64,000 nucleotides of DNA, taken from assembly GCF_025370935.1 (NCBI RefSeq), contig NC_133472.1, positions 35,291,337 through 35,355,336 on the forward strand. Direction: 5' to 3'. How positions within the stretch are numbered: the first letter of the stretch is position 1; each line of letters opens with the position of its first letter. Below are positions 10,501 to 20,912 of this stretch, piece by piece. The translations under genes and the position numbers were made by a program. This stretch comes from Choristoneura fumiferana (Eukaryota; Arthropoda; Insecta; Lepidoptera; Tortricidae). The notes under the pieces were generated by a model. The model worked only from the letters and a program-made list of their open reading frames with translations, did not search any database and had not been told where the DNA came from.

Positions 10501-13262
10501 TATTTTTAAGAAAAAGTGAATTTTAACTAAGAACCACCCAATTGTATTGACCAGTTCTGAAAGGGCTACGTCAATAAACCATTTGAAATGACCCCACAGC
10601 ATTTTAGATCTACGCAGGTACATTTTGTTTACAAGAGGGTCTCTGCTAACACTAGATATTCTTAAATACGCTACAAATTTGTACGGAACCCTCGGTGCGC
10701 GAGTCCGGCTCGCACTTGGCCGGTTTTTGAATATCCGCTGACAAAGTGTAGCCGATGTATCTCGGTAGCCGATGTGGAATATCAGCTGAAAAAGCGTTCC
10801 AGAGAGCCAATGTGTAGTCTTTGTTTGGTCTGCTACTATGAAACCGCTGCTAAGCAGACATATTGCAAGCTAGTCGTAAATCTGGTAACGTAAGCATACG
10901 TATACATATTAAAGCTTCCTTTGTCTATGGGTGTGAACTGATATAGCAGTCTGGCTGTGTAAGCCGCTGAGTAGTACCTTGGCACAGAAAGCAGTAAGTT
11001 AAGATGTTATAGAACACAGTTCTTTTGAGTACAAGTAGATAATCTGAGCGATAATATATCGAGGGTCCTATGTATAAGGGCCAAAGTGTTTTTTTTCAAT
11101 TTTGAGTTTTGTGCATTATAGGTATCTATAAACTATATATATTTAGATACTGGATTAAAAAAACACTGTTATTGAATTATTTTTGAGTTTTTATTGACGT
11201 AAAATGGCCGAACTAGATGCAATTTTAACGTAAAAGGGCCAAACGTACGTTTGATACTTTTACGCGGTAAATCCCGGGCGGTTTTTTTTAAATCTGTAGG
11301 CATAACTGCCATTTAGGTCCTTGTACGTCAAGCGGAACGCCACTACCCCGATACTATATCGTAATGTGATTGTATTCCTTTTTTTAATTTCTGCAAGTAT
11401 CTTGGGTAACGTATTTTTTACCAAACATTTTAAAGTTGAACGCGTATATGAGCCAAAGTACCACATAGATCTTTTTACTGTCTTTTAGAACACAAGTTTA
11501 TTTCCCGGAAATTCACGTATATGGGCGTATGTAAGTACCATAACTTTTAATGAAAAAATATTTTATTCAAATTTATTAATTGTGGTTGAAGGACAGAGTA
11601 CTATTAGCTAGTGTGCCAAATTTTAGAAGTCTCGGATACACCATCTCTGAGTTGCGACAGTTTTTGACTTTGAAAGCCCGTCCTGTAAAGTAAGGATTTT
11701 ACACTTAAGCCCTTATACGTAGGGCCTATCGATATCTACTGCATTATATATTACGATGAGTGATGCAACAGAGCTCTGTTTATGTTTCTGCAACTACGTA
11801 AGTTCCGCGCGCTTTTTAACATCCGTTTCCGCTTCTGTTTCCGCAACTTTTATAACGGAAATTTTATAATCGGAAGTTTACGACGGTTGAGTGACAGTTG
11901 AGACTCTCAACACACTCAGCGGCCAAATTACTTTTACCATTACCATTACCATTAATTTTGAATATTAATAAAATGTTAATTTGCAACTTTGTTTTCTATT
12001 GTGTATTTCTATTTCTAATCTAGGTTTAGTGTGTATTTGATATTTAATAAAAAAATAAGATACAAGCGCCAAGTAGCCTGTCACATATCTCCTTATATAG
12101 TAGGAATCGAGACGAAACTCCGAACGTGGTGACTGGTTCAGGGAGTAAGTGGAAGACGCATAACCTAGTACCTGCATATTGCATTTAAAATGCCAAATGT
12201 ACACTAACTCCGGACACATACTGCTGTATTGTTCTATAACCGAGCTTTCTCCGCGGATTCAGCGTTGTACGCGATCCTCTGTTAAAGTCAACCACAGACC
12301 AACGCCGAAACCCTTGACTTCGTATAAACCCTTCGAGTAATGAAGGGTGAAGTTATAGTAGTCTGTTGAGAGAAGCGTTGTTTCCACGGACAAGGTTTGT
12401 TTATTAGTAAATAATTCCTGGTACGCTATAGCCTATAAAAATGTCTATATAATGAACTGAAACAATTACTTTGGTCACCTGCGACCTCATGATAGCTTCG
12501 TTTATACAAGAAATGTGTGTTCATGCAGTTCCTCCACCTCCACACTGTAAGAACACACAAAGCTATTACCACCACCACCACACTACACTGACACGCTTCG
12601 GACTCAACCAGAGCTCATCTTCAGGGCAACACAACCGTTCACCATGCTACCATGTTAGATCAACATTTCTAACATAAACCGTAGCTATCATAAGGGCACC
12701 GGTGAGCAAAGTAATTGTTTCAGTTCATTGATATGGACCTCCTCAAAGCAGCGTCTGATTCAATAAATTATATTAAACGTCTATATAAACGTTTTTTCAA
12801 CAGTTGGACGTGGTGGCGTTCTCGAATCTCGCTCAGCTGAACTTCATCGACAAGGAAGTGGCTCACCCGCTGCGGGACGCGATGAATGACAGCTTCCCAA
12901 ACTTGGTGGGGCTCGTATCCCGCATCAAGGAGCGTGCATTCCACGACTGGGACGATATCTGCACCACGCTCGACTTGAACGCGCATCTGCCCAAGCCGCC
13001 CAAGGAGACCAAAGAGGCCAAGGAGACCAAGGAAGGCACTGGCCCCGCTGAGAAACAACCGCTCCCTGACGAACCGGAAAAGGGCAAGGTATGTCTTCTC
13101 ATTGCCAAGGAGAATTAATAAATGGAATCCTAGATTTGAATCATCATAATGTGTTTCATATTTCAACTTCATAATTTATTGATATTGCAGGGTGACGAAA
13201 AGGAGAAGGAGTTGGAGAAAGAGCCAGAAGAGAAAAAAGAGAAAGAACCCGAAGATAAATAA
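2395..13262 (+). CDS. fax: failed axon connections (fax) homologue, 3' five exons, 5'-partial
   Basis: Five exons join in frame: 2395-2530, 2869-3071, 4881-5018, 12804-13088 and 13191-13262. They total 834 nt, giving 277 residues plus a TAA stop, and every junction is GT-AG. Exon 1 carries the block GQLPFVELNGEEIADS, which is characteristic of the Fax N-terminal thioredoxin-like (GST_N_4) domain. Exons 2-4 form the GST C-terminal helical domain, including GDEPTLLDVVAFSNLAQ across the exon 3/4 junction. The protein ends in a Lys/Glu/Pro-rich tail. In Drosophila, fax was found as a dominant genetic enhancer of Abl kinase mutants and acts in axon development; no enzymatic activity is established. 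The N-terminal start and first part of the thioredoxin fold must lie upstream of the window, because I find no matching exon in 1-2394. The identity rests on recognised family motifs, not on an alignment. Confidence 0.9.
2869..3071 (+). CDS. fax: fax exon (GST C-terminal domain, part 1)
   Basis: Acceptor 'acacgcag' ends at 2868 and donor 'gtgtgt' starts at 3072. The leading CG completes an Ala codon with the G from the previous exon. The encoded peptide starts ALTAEQRVVSHAMISMVENH and includes WVLLWWRAKYPDSVIKGY and PILNFCYKLTSGRK. These are amphipathic helices with the aromatic W/WWR cluster seen in Fax-type GST_C domains. The exon is noticeably GC-rich against its AT-rich introns, as expected for a conserved coding exon. 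The open frame continues on both sides of the exon but those parts are intron. Confidence 0.9.
3449..3656. mobile_element. MITE, 'GTTTCCACC' family, copy 1
   Basis: Inverted ends (gcgtttccaccagag on the left, complementary 'gatggaaacacagc' on the right) enclose internal palindromic parts ('aatagaaacgcttcattta' and its complement). It is related to the copy at 39116-39355. Boundaries are approximate. Confidence 0.65.
4278..4684. mobile_element. non-autonomous DNA element with AGGGTTGCCAGAT ends
   Basis: The left end is AGGGTTGCCAGATA and the right end CATCTGGCAACCCT, with 'tccgggacaat' blocks inside each end. It is about 407 bp with no open frame. A related left end ('gggttgccatacgtcccgg') occurs near 19452. 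No clear target duplication was seen. Confidence 0.7.
4881..5018 (+). CDS. fax: fax exon (GST C-terminal domain, part 2)
   Basis: Acceptor 'ttttccag' ends at 4880 and donor 'gtgagt' starts at 5019. It encodes 46 residues in phase 0-0, starting GMKKAKAHGIGVHSQEEIIE, with LSDLLSDRPFFFGDEPTL at the end. The 'FGDEPT' turn is the conserved junction between helices of the GST_C fold and is continued by LDVVAF in the next exon, 7.8 kb away. No coding sequence is missing between them. Confidence 0.9.
5355..5535 (-). repeat. antisense non-LTR retrotransposon-type tail
   Basis: It begins with a T-rich run followed by 'atttatttaacttgaaac' and a segment with 'ttggcgaaaagcgct'. This is the look of a LINE 3' end inserted in reverse. 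The class is inferred from the poly-T start only. Confidence 0.35.
6175..6410. repeat. foldback repeat
   Basis: A block at about 6180-6245 ('tttgagcaatcagatttatgg') is repeated in inverted orientation at about 6337-6405 ('ccataaatctgattgctcaa'), separated by about 90 bp. Its boundaries are uncertain. Confidence 0.6.
6601..6799 (-). mobile_element. dispersed retroposon, 'cagtcgaataaa' family, copy 1
   Basis: It starts with poly-T then 'gactggatggcaaacgagca', and ends 'gctgcttcacggca'. Three related copies are at 19784-19967 (+), 23153-23434 (-) and 51975-52191 (+). In the sense orientation it ends in an A-rich tail, as non-LTR retroposons do. The superfamily is not determined. Confidence 0.75.
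7032..7146. mobile_element. MITE related to the CAGGGCTACTACG family (diverged)
   Basis: Both ends ('ctatactacgaagtg' and 'tttcatagtagcc') and the middle ('acgagagcgagagggacggt') match the family seen at 27669-27782, 29733-29856 and 17106-17343. The termini are degenerate. Confidence 0.55.
7501..7550. repeat. (CA)25 microsatellite
   Basis: A perfect CA dinucleotide tract of 25 units, at the 3' end of a decayed interspersed repeat (about 7207-7590). Confidence 0.97.
7803..7928. mobile_element. TA-flanked MITE (CAGTCAAATGC ends)
   Basis: The left end CAGTCAAATGCAAAAATATG and right end CATATTTTTGCACTTGACTG are reverse complements, flanked by TA on each side. A TA duplication with such ends fits Tc1/mariner-type non-autonomous elements. 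126 bp, non-coding. Confidence 0.75.
9676..9877. mobile_element. MITE with GGTGC...CCGCTGCTTAAAA ends
   Basis: The left end 'aaaccgctgcttaaaaaacg' is mirrored by the right 'tttttaagcagcggttt'. Extra inverted and direct copies of 'ccgctgcttaaaa' lie inside. No convincing target duplication was found. Confidence 0.7.
10065..10276. mobile_element. SINE with internal 5' inversion (twin-priming type)
   Basis: 10065 to about 10208 is a minus-strand SINE segment ('gggcacaggcctcctctcag' ... 'ctttccttcaccgcaaagct'-type end). It is joined directly to a plus-strand 3' segment ('gtgcccagcagtgggacgta' and (GATG)n). A 10-bp target duplication, ACTCTGGTCT, flanks the whole at 10055-10064 and 10277-10286, so it entered as a single event. 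Confidence 0.85.
11062..11730. mobile_element. non-autonomous DNA element with AGGGTCCTATGTATAAGGGC ends
   Basis: The left end 'cgagggtcctatgtataag' and right end 'cccttatacgtagggcctat' are inverted repeats of about 30 bp around 0.6 kb of AT-rich sequence. No conserved open frame is present. I do not recognise the family. Confidence 0.65.
12451..12728. mobile_element. foldback element just upstream of a fax exon
   Basis: The left arm 'aatgaactgaaacaattact' is mirrored by the right 'agtaattgtttcagttcatt'. The arms extend to about 45 bp with the 'atgatagct/agctatcat' segments. The interior holds a 'ccaccaccacac' stretch. It ends about 75 bp before the acceptor at 12803. Confidence 0.75.
12804..13088 (+). 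CDS. fax: fax exon (end of GST C-terminal domain and charged linker)
   Basis: Acceptor 'ttcaacag' ends at 12803 and donor 'gtatgt' starts at 13089; phase 0-0, 95 codons. The first half (LDVVAFSNLAQLNFIDKEVA ... RERAFHDWDD-like end, read here as IKERAFHDWDDICTTLDLN) completes the GST C-terminal fold. The second half (KPPKETKEAKETKEG and following) is a low-complexity Lys/Glu/Thr/Pro linker that is probably unstructured. A foldback element ends only about 75 bp upstream of the acceptor. Confidence 0.92.
13191..13262 (+). CDS. fax: fax last coding exon (Lys/Glu tail and stop)
   Basis: Acceptor 'gatattgcag' ends at 13190 after a 102-bp intron. It encodes 23 residues (GDEKEKELEKEPEEKKEKEP then EDK) and a TAA stop at 13260-13262. 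The tail is almost wholly Lys/Glu/Pro. Similar charged tails end other Fax proteins, so the stop position is credible. Confidence 0.88.
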   Translation, partial: GDEKEKELEKEPEEKKEKEPEDK

Positions 13263-15236
13263 ACGGCAAACCACAGCGCTCCGCCAGTACCATACTAACA
13301 TACAAGTTGAATTATACACTTAAGAGTCAGACTCGTAATAGATTCTGTATATTATAAGCGTGTAAATCCATTTGTCTTTCCTGTTTTTTCTTTTGACGAT
13401 GACGCCCGTGTGCGTATTGATAAAGTGTGCTTTTAATGTTTCATTGGTTAATTGATATATGTTTCGCTCAATGTCGTGTCGTGTATTAAATTAAAATCTC
13501 AATATTACAATTTTAAAATCTGTCATCTGTAGATCTTAACGAATTGACTCTCTTTTCATAGTGACTGACCTTTTGTAATTATTACGAATTATATTTCTCT
13601 TCGTTTCTTGTTTCAGCATAGATTAATTAAAAGTAAGCACAAAACGTTGAATTATTGTAACGATCGTTTAGGTACTTACAGGATTAGGTAATCAGATGAT
13701 TCAGGTAAATTATCTATATAATAGTGGTATGTACGTAAATAATATTAACATTCATAATTCATCACATCATATTGTTTTGTACAACGGGACTGAAGTGTTA
13801 ATTCAGCAAGTTGTAGTAATCGCGTAGTTTTAGTGGACCGATGGCCGGGTGCGGAGCGCGGCCTGTGCGGCGTCCTGGTTGCTCCTCACACTGGGGAGTG
13901 AAACATCACCTAACTCCGCACTCGGAGATGTCAATTAACTTAAAGATACTTATACCATTTTCAAATAAGTGTAAATTTATCACTGGTTAATTATTAAATA
14001 TTAATGACGTCTCAGAGTGCGGCCGTTAGTGTTCCAGTTTTAACGAAATACTCAAATTCACTCATCAACCCATCATCAACTCAACATTATACATGTGAAA
14101 TATTTTAATAAGCTAATTCCCTCATTAGTCTAGAATTATTGATACCAAAAATTGGCTGATGTTTAGTAGATAATTGAATAGTATTGTCAAAGTTCAGCTC
14201 GTCGTGCGAGCAAGGAGCTGGTAAATGACTAGACTGTTTTGAGATTCTTGTACTTTATCAGTTTTTACGAATAAAATTTACAATTTACAAAAATTTTTGA
14301 TAAACGAAAAAGCCTGGAAGACTGTTTTTCACGTTATTATATAATTCATAGTCCATAAAAATTTTGATAATGTATTGATTGTTAAGATTAAGACGAATAC
14401 GTACTCAAAATTAAGATATGAAATTTAAATCCCGAGATTAAGTGCTATTTCTTTAGTGGAATATTCTAAGCGGCAATGAAGTAATCTGCATCTCCTATTT
14501 CGTTGGGTGACAAGCAAAAGTCACTAAATGCAAAAAAATAATAATCGTGGAAGATTAACCTTAGGATGCGTTGCATAAGTTTGATTATCCCTTTTTACTT
14601 TATAATGGTAATTAGTGACTTGCTTGTCACCCAACAATTTAATATTACTCATGTTATGTTATTTATTACCTCTGCGGCTCCTCTTTGCATCTCTGCTGAA
14701 TGATTTTTCACTTTAATTGTATCTCACTATCAATGCCTAATGCAGTCTTCTGGCGAGCTGTGCAATGCCACTTTAGTCAGTTGTATAAATTCTTAGCACA
14801 AAAAATTACTATTTTTTAACGAAATCATACCATTTTGCCGCATTTTAAAGTTCACAAATAGCAAAAGGTCCTAAAGCTTAAGGTGTTTTTAATGTTTTTT
14901 AATACATAGTCGATTGATGTATGCGGCCAATTGTCATTATTTCAAAGTCACAAAATATTTTCGTAGAAAAAAGACGTTTTTAGATAAGGTTAAGTTATAG
15001 TATTAATCACTGAAACAGGCTTGATGACACGTGTTATTGTTATTATTCATAGCATAGCCTTTTCTGTAAGGCTGGTTTACAATTCGTAATTTTGAACATT
15101 CCATTCCGTCATTGATCGAAGTTACACCTTTTGAGTTTAAGCGTTTTAGTACTTATGAACGCTGGTCGCTGAAGTTGTTATATATATCCGGTATAAATTT
15201 CGAAGTGGTTGCCGACCTTATGAAATAAAAAATAAA
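13263..15236 (+). other. fax: probable fax 3' UTR
   Basis: This non-coding DNA follows the fax stop and is poorer in recognisable repeats than its surroundings. Candidate AATAAA polyadenylation signals are at 14270-14275, 15224-15229 and 15231-15236. A short GC-richer patch at about 13830-13930 interrupts the AT-rich sequence. The real 3' end cannot be fixed without transcript data. Confidence 0.4.
14502..14635. mobile_element. foldback element in the probable fax 3' UTR
   Basis: The left end GTTGGGTGACAAGC and right end GCTTGTCACCCAAC are perfect inverted repeats, extended by 'agtcacta/tagtgact'. 134 bp. If fax transcripts extend past 14.5 kb this would form a hairpin in the mRNA. Confidence 0.75.
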
Positions 15237-17105
15237 ATTGTAAGTCTGGGTTGTTTGTTAATGAGAACCCTAAAAATAGAAAATTCAATTTAAATTGATA
15301 GCATGCTCTTTATCTTGAACCACACACATGCTAATGTAATAATATTTGTAAGTCTGTAGTAGGTCTGAAAATGTTGCATATTATAACAATAAAAAAATAA
15401 TGGTAGATTTATATGATTAAATAGGCGTAACCGAAAGCGGCTTACGATAGGTTAGGTGCGGAAGAGCAAATCGATTTGAGCGAGAATTAGTTCGTTCGAT
15501 CCACTCGTAGATTTATAAATCGGTAATTAATCTACAATAAGGTCAGATTTTGTTTGACGTAAAATTTTGATTTCACAATTTTTGGGGAATGGTTGACCTT
15601 TGTCCCTCCCGACAACTGCTGACCATCACTGCCATTAGTCTCACATAAATGTAAGGTTTAATAATAAGAAGGTTTTATGGTATAGGAAACGAATGTACTT
15701 CATAAGCTGTGTGTTAATTTGTATAAGGCTAGCCGGGAACCTAACTTGAATGAGTTCGCGGCCTCCTTCTACAAATAAATAGTAATCCATAGAAGTTAAT
15801 CTCACCGAATCTCTCAATAGAGCCTGTTTCAGTGCACCGGATGTATATCGGCAACTCGTACGCACGAAACTGCAATCATAACAGCACAACTCACGGCTGT
15901 TCCCCTCGTTCACAGAATACCAGATTTTCACTAAACTAGTAGGTAAACACAACATCATCATGTACGTATCTGATTCACCTAAATTAACAACGTCCTCACT
16001 CGATTTTGCTATCAAGAGCCATTAGTATTTTGGTATTTCGGACATCAGGTATTATCAAACTCTGGTATTTTAGGAACAAGGGCTCTATATACGACGGCCG
16101 GTTCGTGTTCGCGCAAGGTCTCGCAGCGTCAGGTCAGCGCCGCAGTCTGTATTGGGTGATCGTCGCGACAGGCTACCTGCCGACCGACGTCTATTTAGAA
16201 ATCGATAACACTTGTCATTTTACTCTGACATTACTTTTTTATTATAATTATTATAAAGTCGTGTATTGTTAATTGACGGCAGTAACGAACGATCTAAAAT
16301 ATATAACTAAAGGAAGATAATCTTGACACGACTTTCTATGTCTTCTCCAGATATTAAGGTAATTCGGATAAACATGACATTTTGATTACTTGTGTTGTTG
16401 TAAGTTAGTGCTATTATTACAAAGTAATTATAATTACCATAAAATAGTAATAAGAATTCCAAGTATGTATGAGTATAATAATTAATATAATAGGCATAAA
16501 ATGTAGCGATCAATCTTAAACATTGAGTTGTAATATCCATATAGTTGTTTATTAATTTCATATAATCAATCATTCACTTAGTAATTGTGGTTTTCAATTA
16601 TCGTGTCAATATTATAATGTTAAGTAATATTCAATTAGATAATAATGGTTCGCCATAAATGTGCCGACGTATTAATACACAACTGAGCTTTCAGTGGACA
16701 CAATGTTCTCATTAGGATTTCAGTGTTACATATTCTGTCGCCATTAAAGTATATATCTACCAATTTTTAGCTGCTGCGTGTATCGGTGAGATTTGAATCA
16801 AATTACGCCGATACTCTCAACGGATCGTTTTATTTTTCTTACACCTCGTGACTGTCAGTTTTAATCCATAGACTTCAAATTCCCATTAGTGAAGATGTTC
16901 TTTTTTCATCTGTAATGATTGAAATCTGTTAGTACTGTACTGCAGATATCTTTTGTAAGTCCATTCTCCCGAAAACCGCTTGGCGCTTACTGTGCGCTCA
17001 ACGCATATTTTAGGGATGTTAGGGATCAAAATTGCACGAATCACTATCAGTCAGGTCAAAGTTAAAAAAAAAAGACTAGCGACATTCATTTCATAGCTTC
17101 AGAGA

Positions 17106-17343
17106 GGCTACTTCGAAATTAGAAGTTCGTGTCGTACCGTCCCTCACTGTCGTATTAAATAATATAAGCATAAGCGGGGCGGCAAGCTACGGAGTTCGAA
17201 TTTTGCACTTCTTCGTATAGGCTCGGGTTCTCTACTAAGACGAAGTGCAAAATTCTAACTTCGTATCTTGCCGTCTCGCTGACGTAAATAATTATTTAAT
17301 ACGAGAGTGAGAGGGACGGTACGATACGAATTTCGTAGTAGCC
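17106..17343. mobile_element. composite of CAGGGCTACTACG-family MITEs
   Basis: The left half ('ggctacttcgaaattagaag', 'cgtaccgtccctc') and right end ('gacggtacgatacgaatttc', 'gtagtagcc') match the family. The middle holds an additional inverted 'aaattctaacttcgtatcttgcc' segment like the copy at 7032-7146, suggesting one relative inserted in another. Confidence 0.55.
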
Positions 17344-17695
17344 GTAGTAGCGAAAATCGAAGTGCGTAAAAATATAAACCATCAGTCTATGAGTGACAAG
17401 GTCTACTTTTGAACTATTTCGGAATTACCCGGGCAAATTTCTTATTTCTCCAAATGTCCAAGAAAGGAAACACGATAATGAAAATTCATTAACAAAACAA
17501 CGGCGCATTATTATATCTAATGTCCACTAATCATAAGTCTTTTCAACTGAATGTGCGATATTGTCATCTATTCAACCTGTCAAAAGTGATGTGGCCCCTG
17601 TGAGGAATACTTAGTTGAATTGGTAAATGACAATTGTTTGCCTCATTACTAGTAATCACTCCAACTTTCAGCCCACATACTACTAAGAGATACTA

Positions 17696-18250
17696 ACATA
17701 TTTTTCTCAAAAATGTCCGTAAAAGATGACATTTTTCTTACATATCAGAAGGTGAAGTGCATAGTTTATGGTCAGCGAAAAATTAAAAAGTTAAAAAGGT
17801 TGCAGGCGCGCTAGTTCGACAATAATGAATTAGCGCGCCTGCAATCAGACACATTTTTTTTTAAAGTTAAAAAGGCCATGGAAATATTTGCACAAGTCGT
17901 ATACAGCCAAGTCTAATGGCCGGTATCAGGTATTTTGTTGGAACTCCGGACTGTTTCTATTGGGTCTGAAATAGCTTGTGGTTTTTTCGGTGGAAAAATA
18001 CACCTGCAGTTTATTTTTAATGAAAAATATTGGAAAAAAATTAAATTTTATAATATATTTTGAGAAAAAGTTTATTCTATTTCAGAATTATTCACCATTT
18101 TTGAGAAAAGCTTTATATTAGTCTCGGCTGGAATAGCAATTGCTGGCTTCGTATTAGTTAAACGGACTCGCAAGCTCGTCTGTTTAATACTCATACTCAG
18201 CCAGCCATTGCCTACTTCCAGGCCACGACAATAATCTACTATTATTAATG
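17696..18250. repeat. duplicated segment, copy 1
   Basis: It shares long similar stretches with 20505-20912 in the same orientation: 'tgcatagtttatggtcag', 'gcaggcgcgctag', 'aaggccatggaa', 'ggtggaaaaatacacctgc' and 'ctcatactcagccag'. This copy also has a perfect hairpin at 17801-17842 (gcaggcgcgcta / tagcgcgcctgc). Confidence 0.7.
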
Positions 18251-19783
18251 TTTTTTTTTTCAAACACGTTACAACACAGCTACGTAGTTTTTGTGGGAGT
18301 ATACCCTACAATTTTATTAATATTTTATACATGAAAAATTAGGTGAAAAATAATAAAATGACAATTTATTTTTGACAGCTCTTTTCAACAAGTTTTTTTA
18401 AAGGTAAGCCTATGAAAAAAACATATAAATTGCAAATAGTATTAGCTACTACCATACGAAAAAATATTTGGTGTAACATACTGAAAAAAATAAAAAAACT
18501 AGCAAAAGCATTCAAACCTTATTCAAACACAGCAGCAGTTCAGTGATATGTTGTGACAGCCATACGTTAAATACAAAATAATACTCTTGAAACTTTAAAA
18601 GCGAACCTTCAGAAGGCTACACTCTTGATACTTTAGGGCTCCGTACCCAAAGGGTGCCAACGGGACCTTATTACTGAGACTCCGCTGTCTGTCTGTCTGT
18701 CACAGGGCTCTTATCTCTTGAGCCGAAAGTTAGGCACTTGAATTGTTCACAGATAATTGTATTACTGTGGCCGCTACAACAAGAAATACTAAACATAGAA
18801 TAAAGTTAAAAATCAAAGGGGGTCGTCATACAAGAAACGTGTTTCATTCAGCGGTTTTTGGTTGCTAGGTCTTGTTAGGTGTTGCTAAGCGGCCATCATT
18901 TGCTAGGGCCAACGCGAGTGACCCTATGTTATTTGAATGTTTACCTACTATTAATTTTATTAGTGCTATTTTATAAAACCTTCGATAATATAATGATTGT
19001 CACTAAGACCGTGGTTTATTTTTTTTGTGCAGCATTAAGACAAAATAACAATTTATGATCCACAAACCTCCGACACACACTACACACACTCCACAAAAGC
19101 CGATTTCAATGAAGCGCTCACAGCCACTGCATTTAATGTTTTTTTACACTAAAAAATGACCGTTATAATTCATACTTAAGTAACACTATTTACAAGGTCT
19201 ATACTTAATACAGTTTACAATTTATTCACTAGCCGAGCACAATACCTACACAATACAATAAGTACACGTGCCGTGCGCCGAATTATTTTAAAATTGTTTT
19301 AAAATGAACCGCGTTGACAGCCACATTTTTTTCTGCCGCAGCGCATAGGCAAGAGTCTAATGCGCTTATCAGCCTCCGTCCAACACGGTAGCAGCCAAAG
19401 AGGATGAGAATTCATAATTGTTCTTTATTCAAAATACTGTACCTAGTGTAGGGTTGCCATACGTCCCGGTAGCCGGGACATGTCGCGGTTTGAAGCATGG
19501 TGTCCCGGCGTCCCGGCCGATTACCAAATTGCCCCGATTTAAACATAGTTATACGAGCGACTCGTGCATGAAGGATTCCGCACTTTTTTGTTACAATACA
19601 AGTGTTCTAATACAAGTTTTTTTTGTTGGCTGTACATTTTGCCCCTGGTTACCAAAGTAGTCGTCAAGACAAATCAAATGAGTCCAAACTCGATGCGCTC
19701 GTGTCGTTTTATTACAGTGCCTATAACCAACACCTACTTCATCATCAGATCAGCTCTATGTCATAATAATATTAAATTGACAG

Positions 19784-19967
19784 TTTTGCAGGTGGTAGGA
19801 CCTTGTGCAAGGTCCGCCTTGATTGCTACCACCGTCTTGCTCGCTAATCCTGCCGTGAAGCAGCAGTGCTTGCACTGCTGTGTTTCGGCGTGGAGAGTAA
19901 GACAGCGGGTGAAATTACTGGCACTTGAGGTATCCCATCTTAGGCCTCTAGGTTGGCAACGCATCTC
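19784..19967 (+). mobile_element. dispersed retroposon, 'cagtcgaataaa' family, copy 2 (3'-truncated)
   Basis: It runs from 'tttgcaggtggtaggacctt' to 'ggttggcaacgcatct' and lacks the A-rich tail half seen at 51975-52191. The long open frames crossing it on both strands come from the repeat and are not genes. Confidence 0.75.
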
Positions 19968-20504
19968 AAAAGTATTCTGAGTAGGTAAACGAAATTACAT
20001 CGAAATCTAAAAAAAGTAATTTCAAAATCTTTTTTTGAAAACTCTCAATTACCCCAATGCTCCCTACATAGAATATGATTCTCTTACTACCTAACCTACT
20101 AGCATTAGATTAGAAGCCATAATAAGCTAGCTACGACTACGAACATGAAGTACAAGTCGGCGAGCCACCGTATGCCTTAATAAATCAATGCAGTAATAAA
20201 AGAGGAATTTAAATCAGTTCACGTTCATGAGGCGGTCAAAGTTCACATACAAATCAAGTAACACAATTGTTATTTACGATTCGCATTCAATAAGCACTGA
20301 TTTCCAAATGTCGAAATGGTGCCTACCATACAATAATCATGCATCTTGACACTAACTTGACCTGACCAGAGGCCTTATTGTCTCACACTTTTGGAATCAC
20401 AGATTCAGATTATTTAATTATTTGCCAAGTAATCAAATTTATATTTTAGCACGTCATTATATCTATGTACCTACCATGTACCTACCTACATTATCGAGTA
20501 TTAA

Positions 20505-20912
20505 CACTATTTTCTCAAAAATGCCCGTAAAAGTCTACATTATTTCTTAGTAAGTATATCAGAAGGCTAAGTGCATAGTTTATGGTCAGTGAGAAATTAA
20601 GAAGTTAAAATGATTGCAGGCGCGCTAGCTCGACAATAATTTATTATTTTCGAATCACAAACTTTTTAAAAAGTGAAAACGGCCATGGAATGTTGGCACA
20701 AGTCATATACAGCCAACTCAAATGGCTGCTATCAGGTATTTTTTGGAGCTCCAGACTTTTTTTATTGGATTTGAAACACAGCTTGTGGTGTTTTCGGTGG
20801 AAAAATACACCTGCTTTTTTAAATAATAATAAAGGTGGGAAAGCAAGCTCGTCCGTTTAATTCTCATACTCAGCCAGAAATTGCCTGCTTTCAGCCACGA
20901 CAATAATCTAAT
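20505..20912. repeat. duplicated segment, copy 2
   Basis: Similar to 17696-18250 but shorter, lacking the second arm of the GC hairpin and about 100 bp of AT-rich sequence. It could be a segmental duplication or two copies of an undescribed repeat. Confidence 0.65.

Larger units (their letters stand above)
5019..12803 (+). other. fax: fax large intron (7.8 kb), repeat-filled
   Basis: This intron separates the third and fourth visible exons. It holds the antisense LINE-like tail at about 5355-5535, a palindrome at 6175-6410, a dispersed repeat at 6601-6799, a (CA)25 tract at 7501-7550, TA-flanked and other foldback elements (7803-7928, 9676-9877, 11062-11730, 12451-12728) and the inverted SINE at 10065-10276. 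No credible coding sequence was seen. 7932-9675 is AT-rich, with only decayed repeat ends (for example near 9000-9060). Confidence 0.7.

Noticed and set aside
12863..13172. Two minus-strand open frames opposite fax exon 4 (12768-13172 and 12863-13108)
   Set aside because: They are antisense shadows of the GC-rich fax coding exon.
15641..16015. 124-codon minus-strand open frame with some GC-richer codons
   Set aside because: No recognisable motifs, no splice-supported partners, and a composition typical of chance frames in this DNA. It cannot be supported as a gene.
16006..16272. 88-codon + strand frame around a GC-richer patch (about 16090-16190)
   Set aside because: Ends in AT-rich low-complexity codons, shows no family similarity that I recognise, and lacks convincing splice context.
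19564..19980. 138-codon open frame on the + strand
   Set aside because: Most of it is the dispersed retroposon at 19784-19967, and the rest has no protein-family features.
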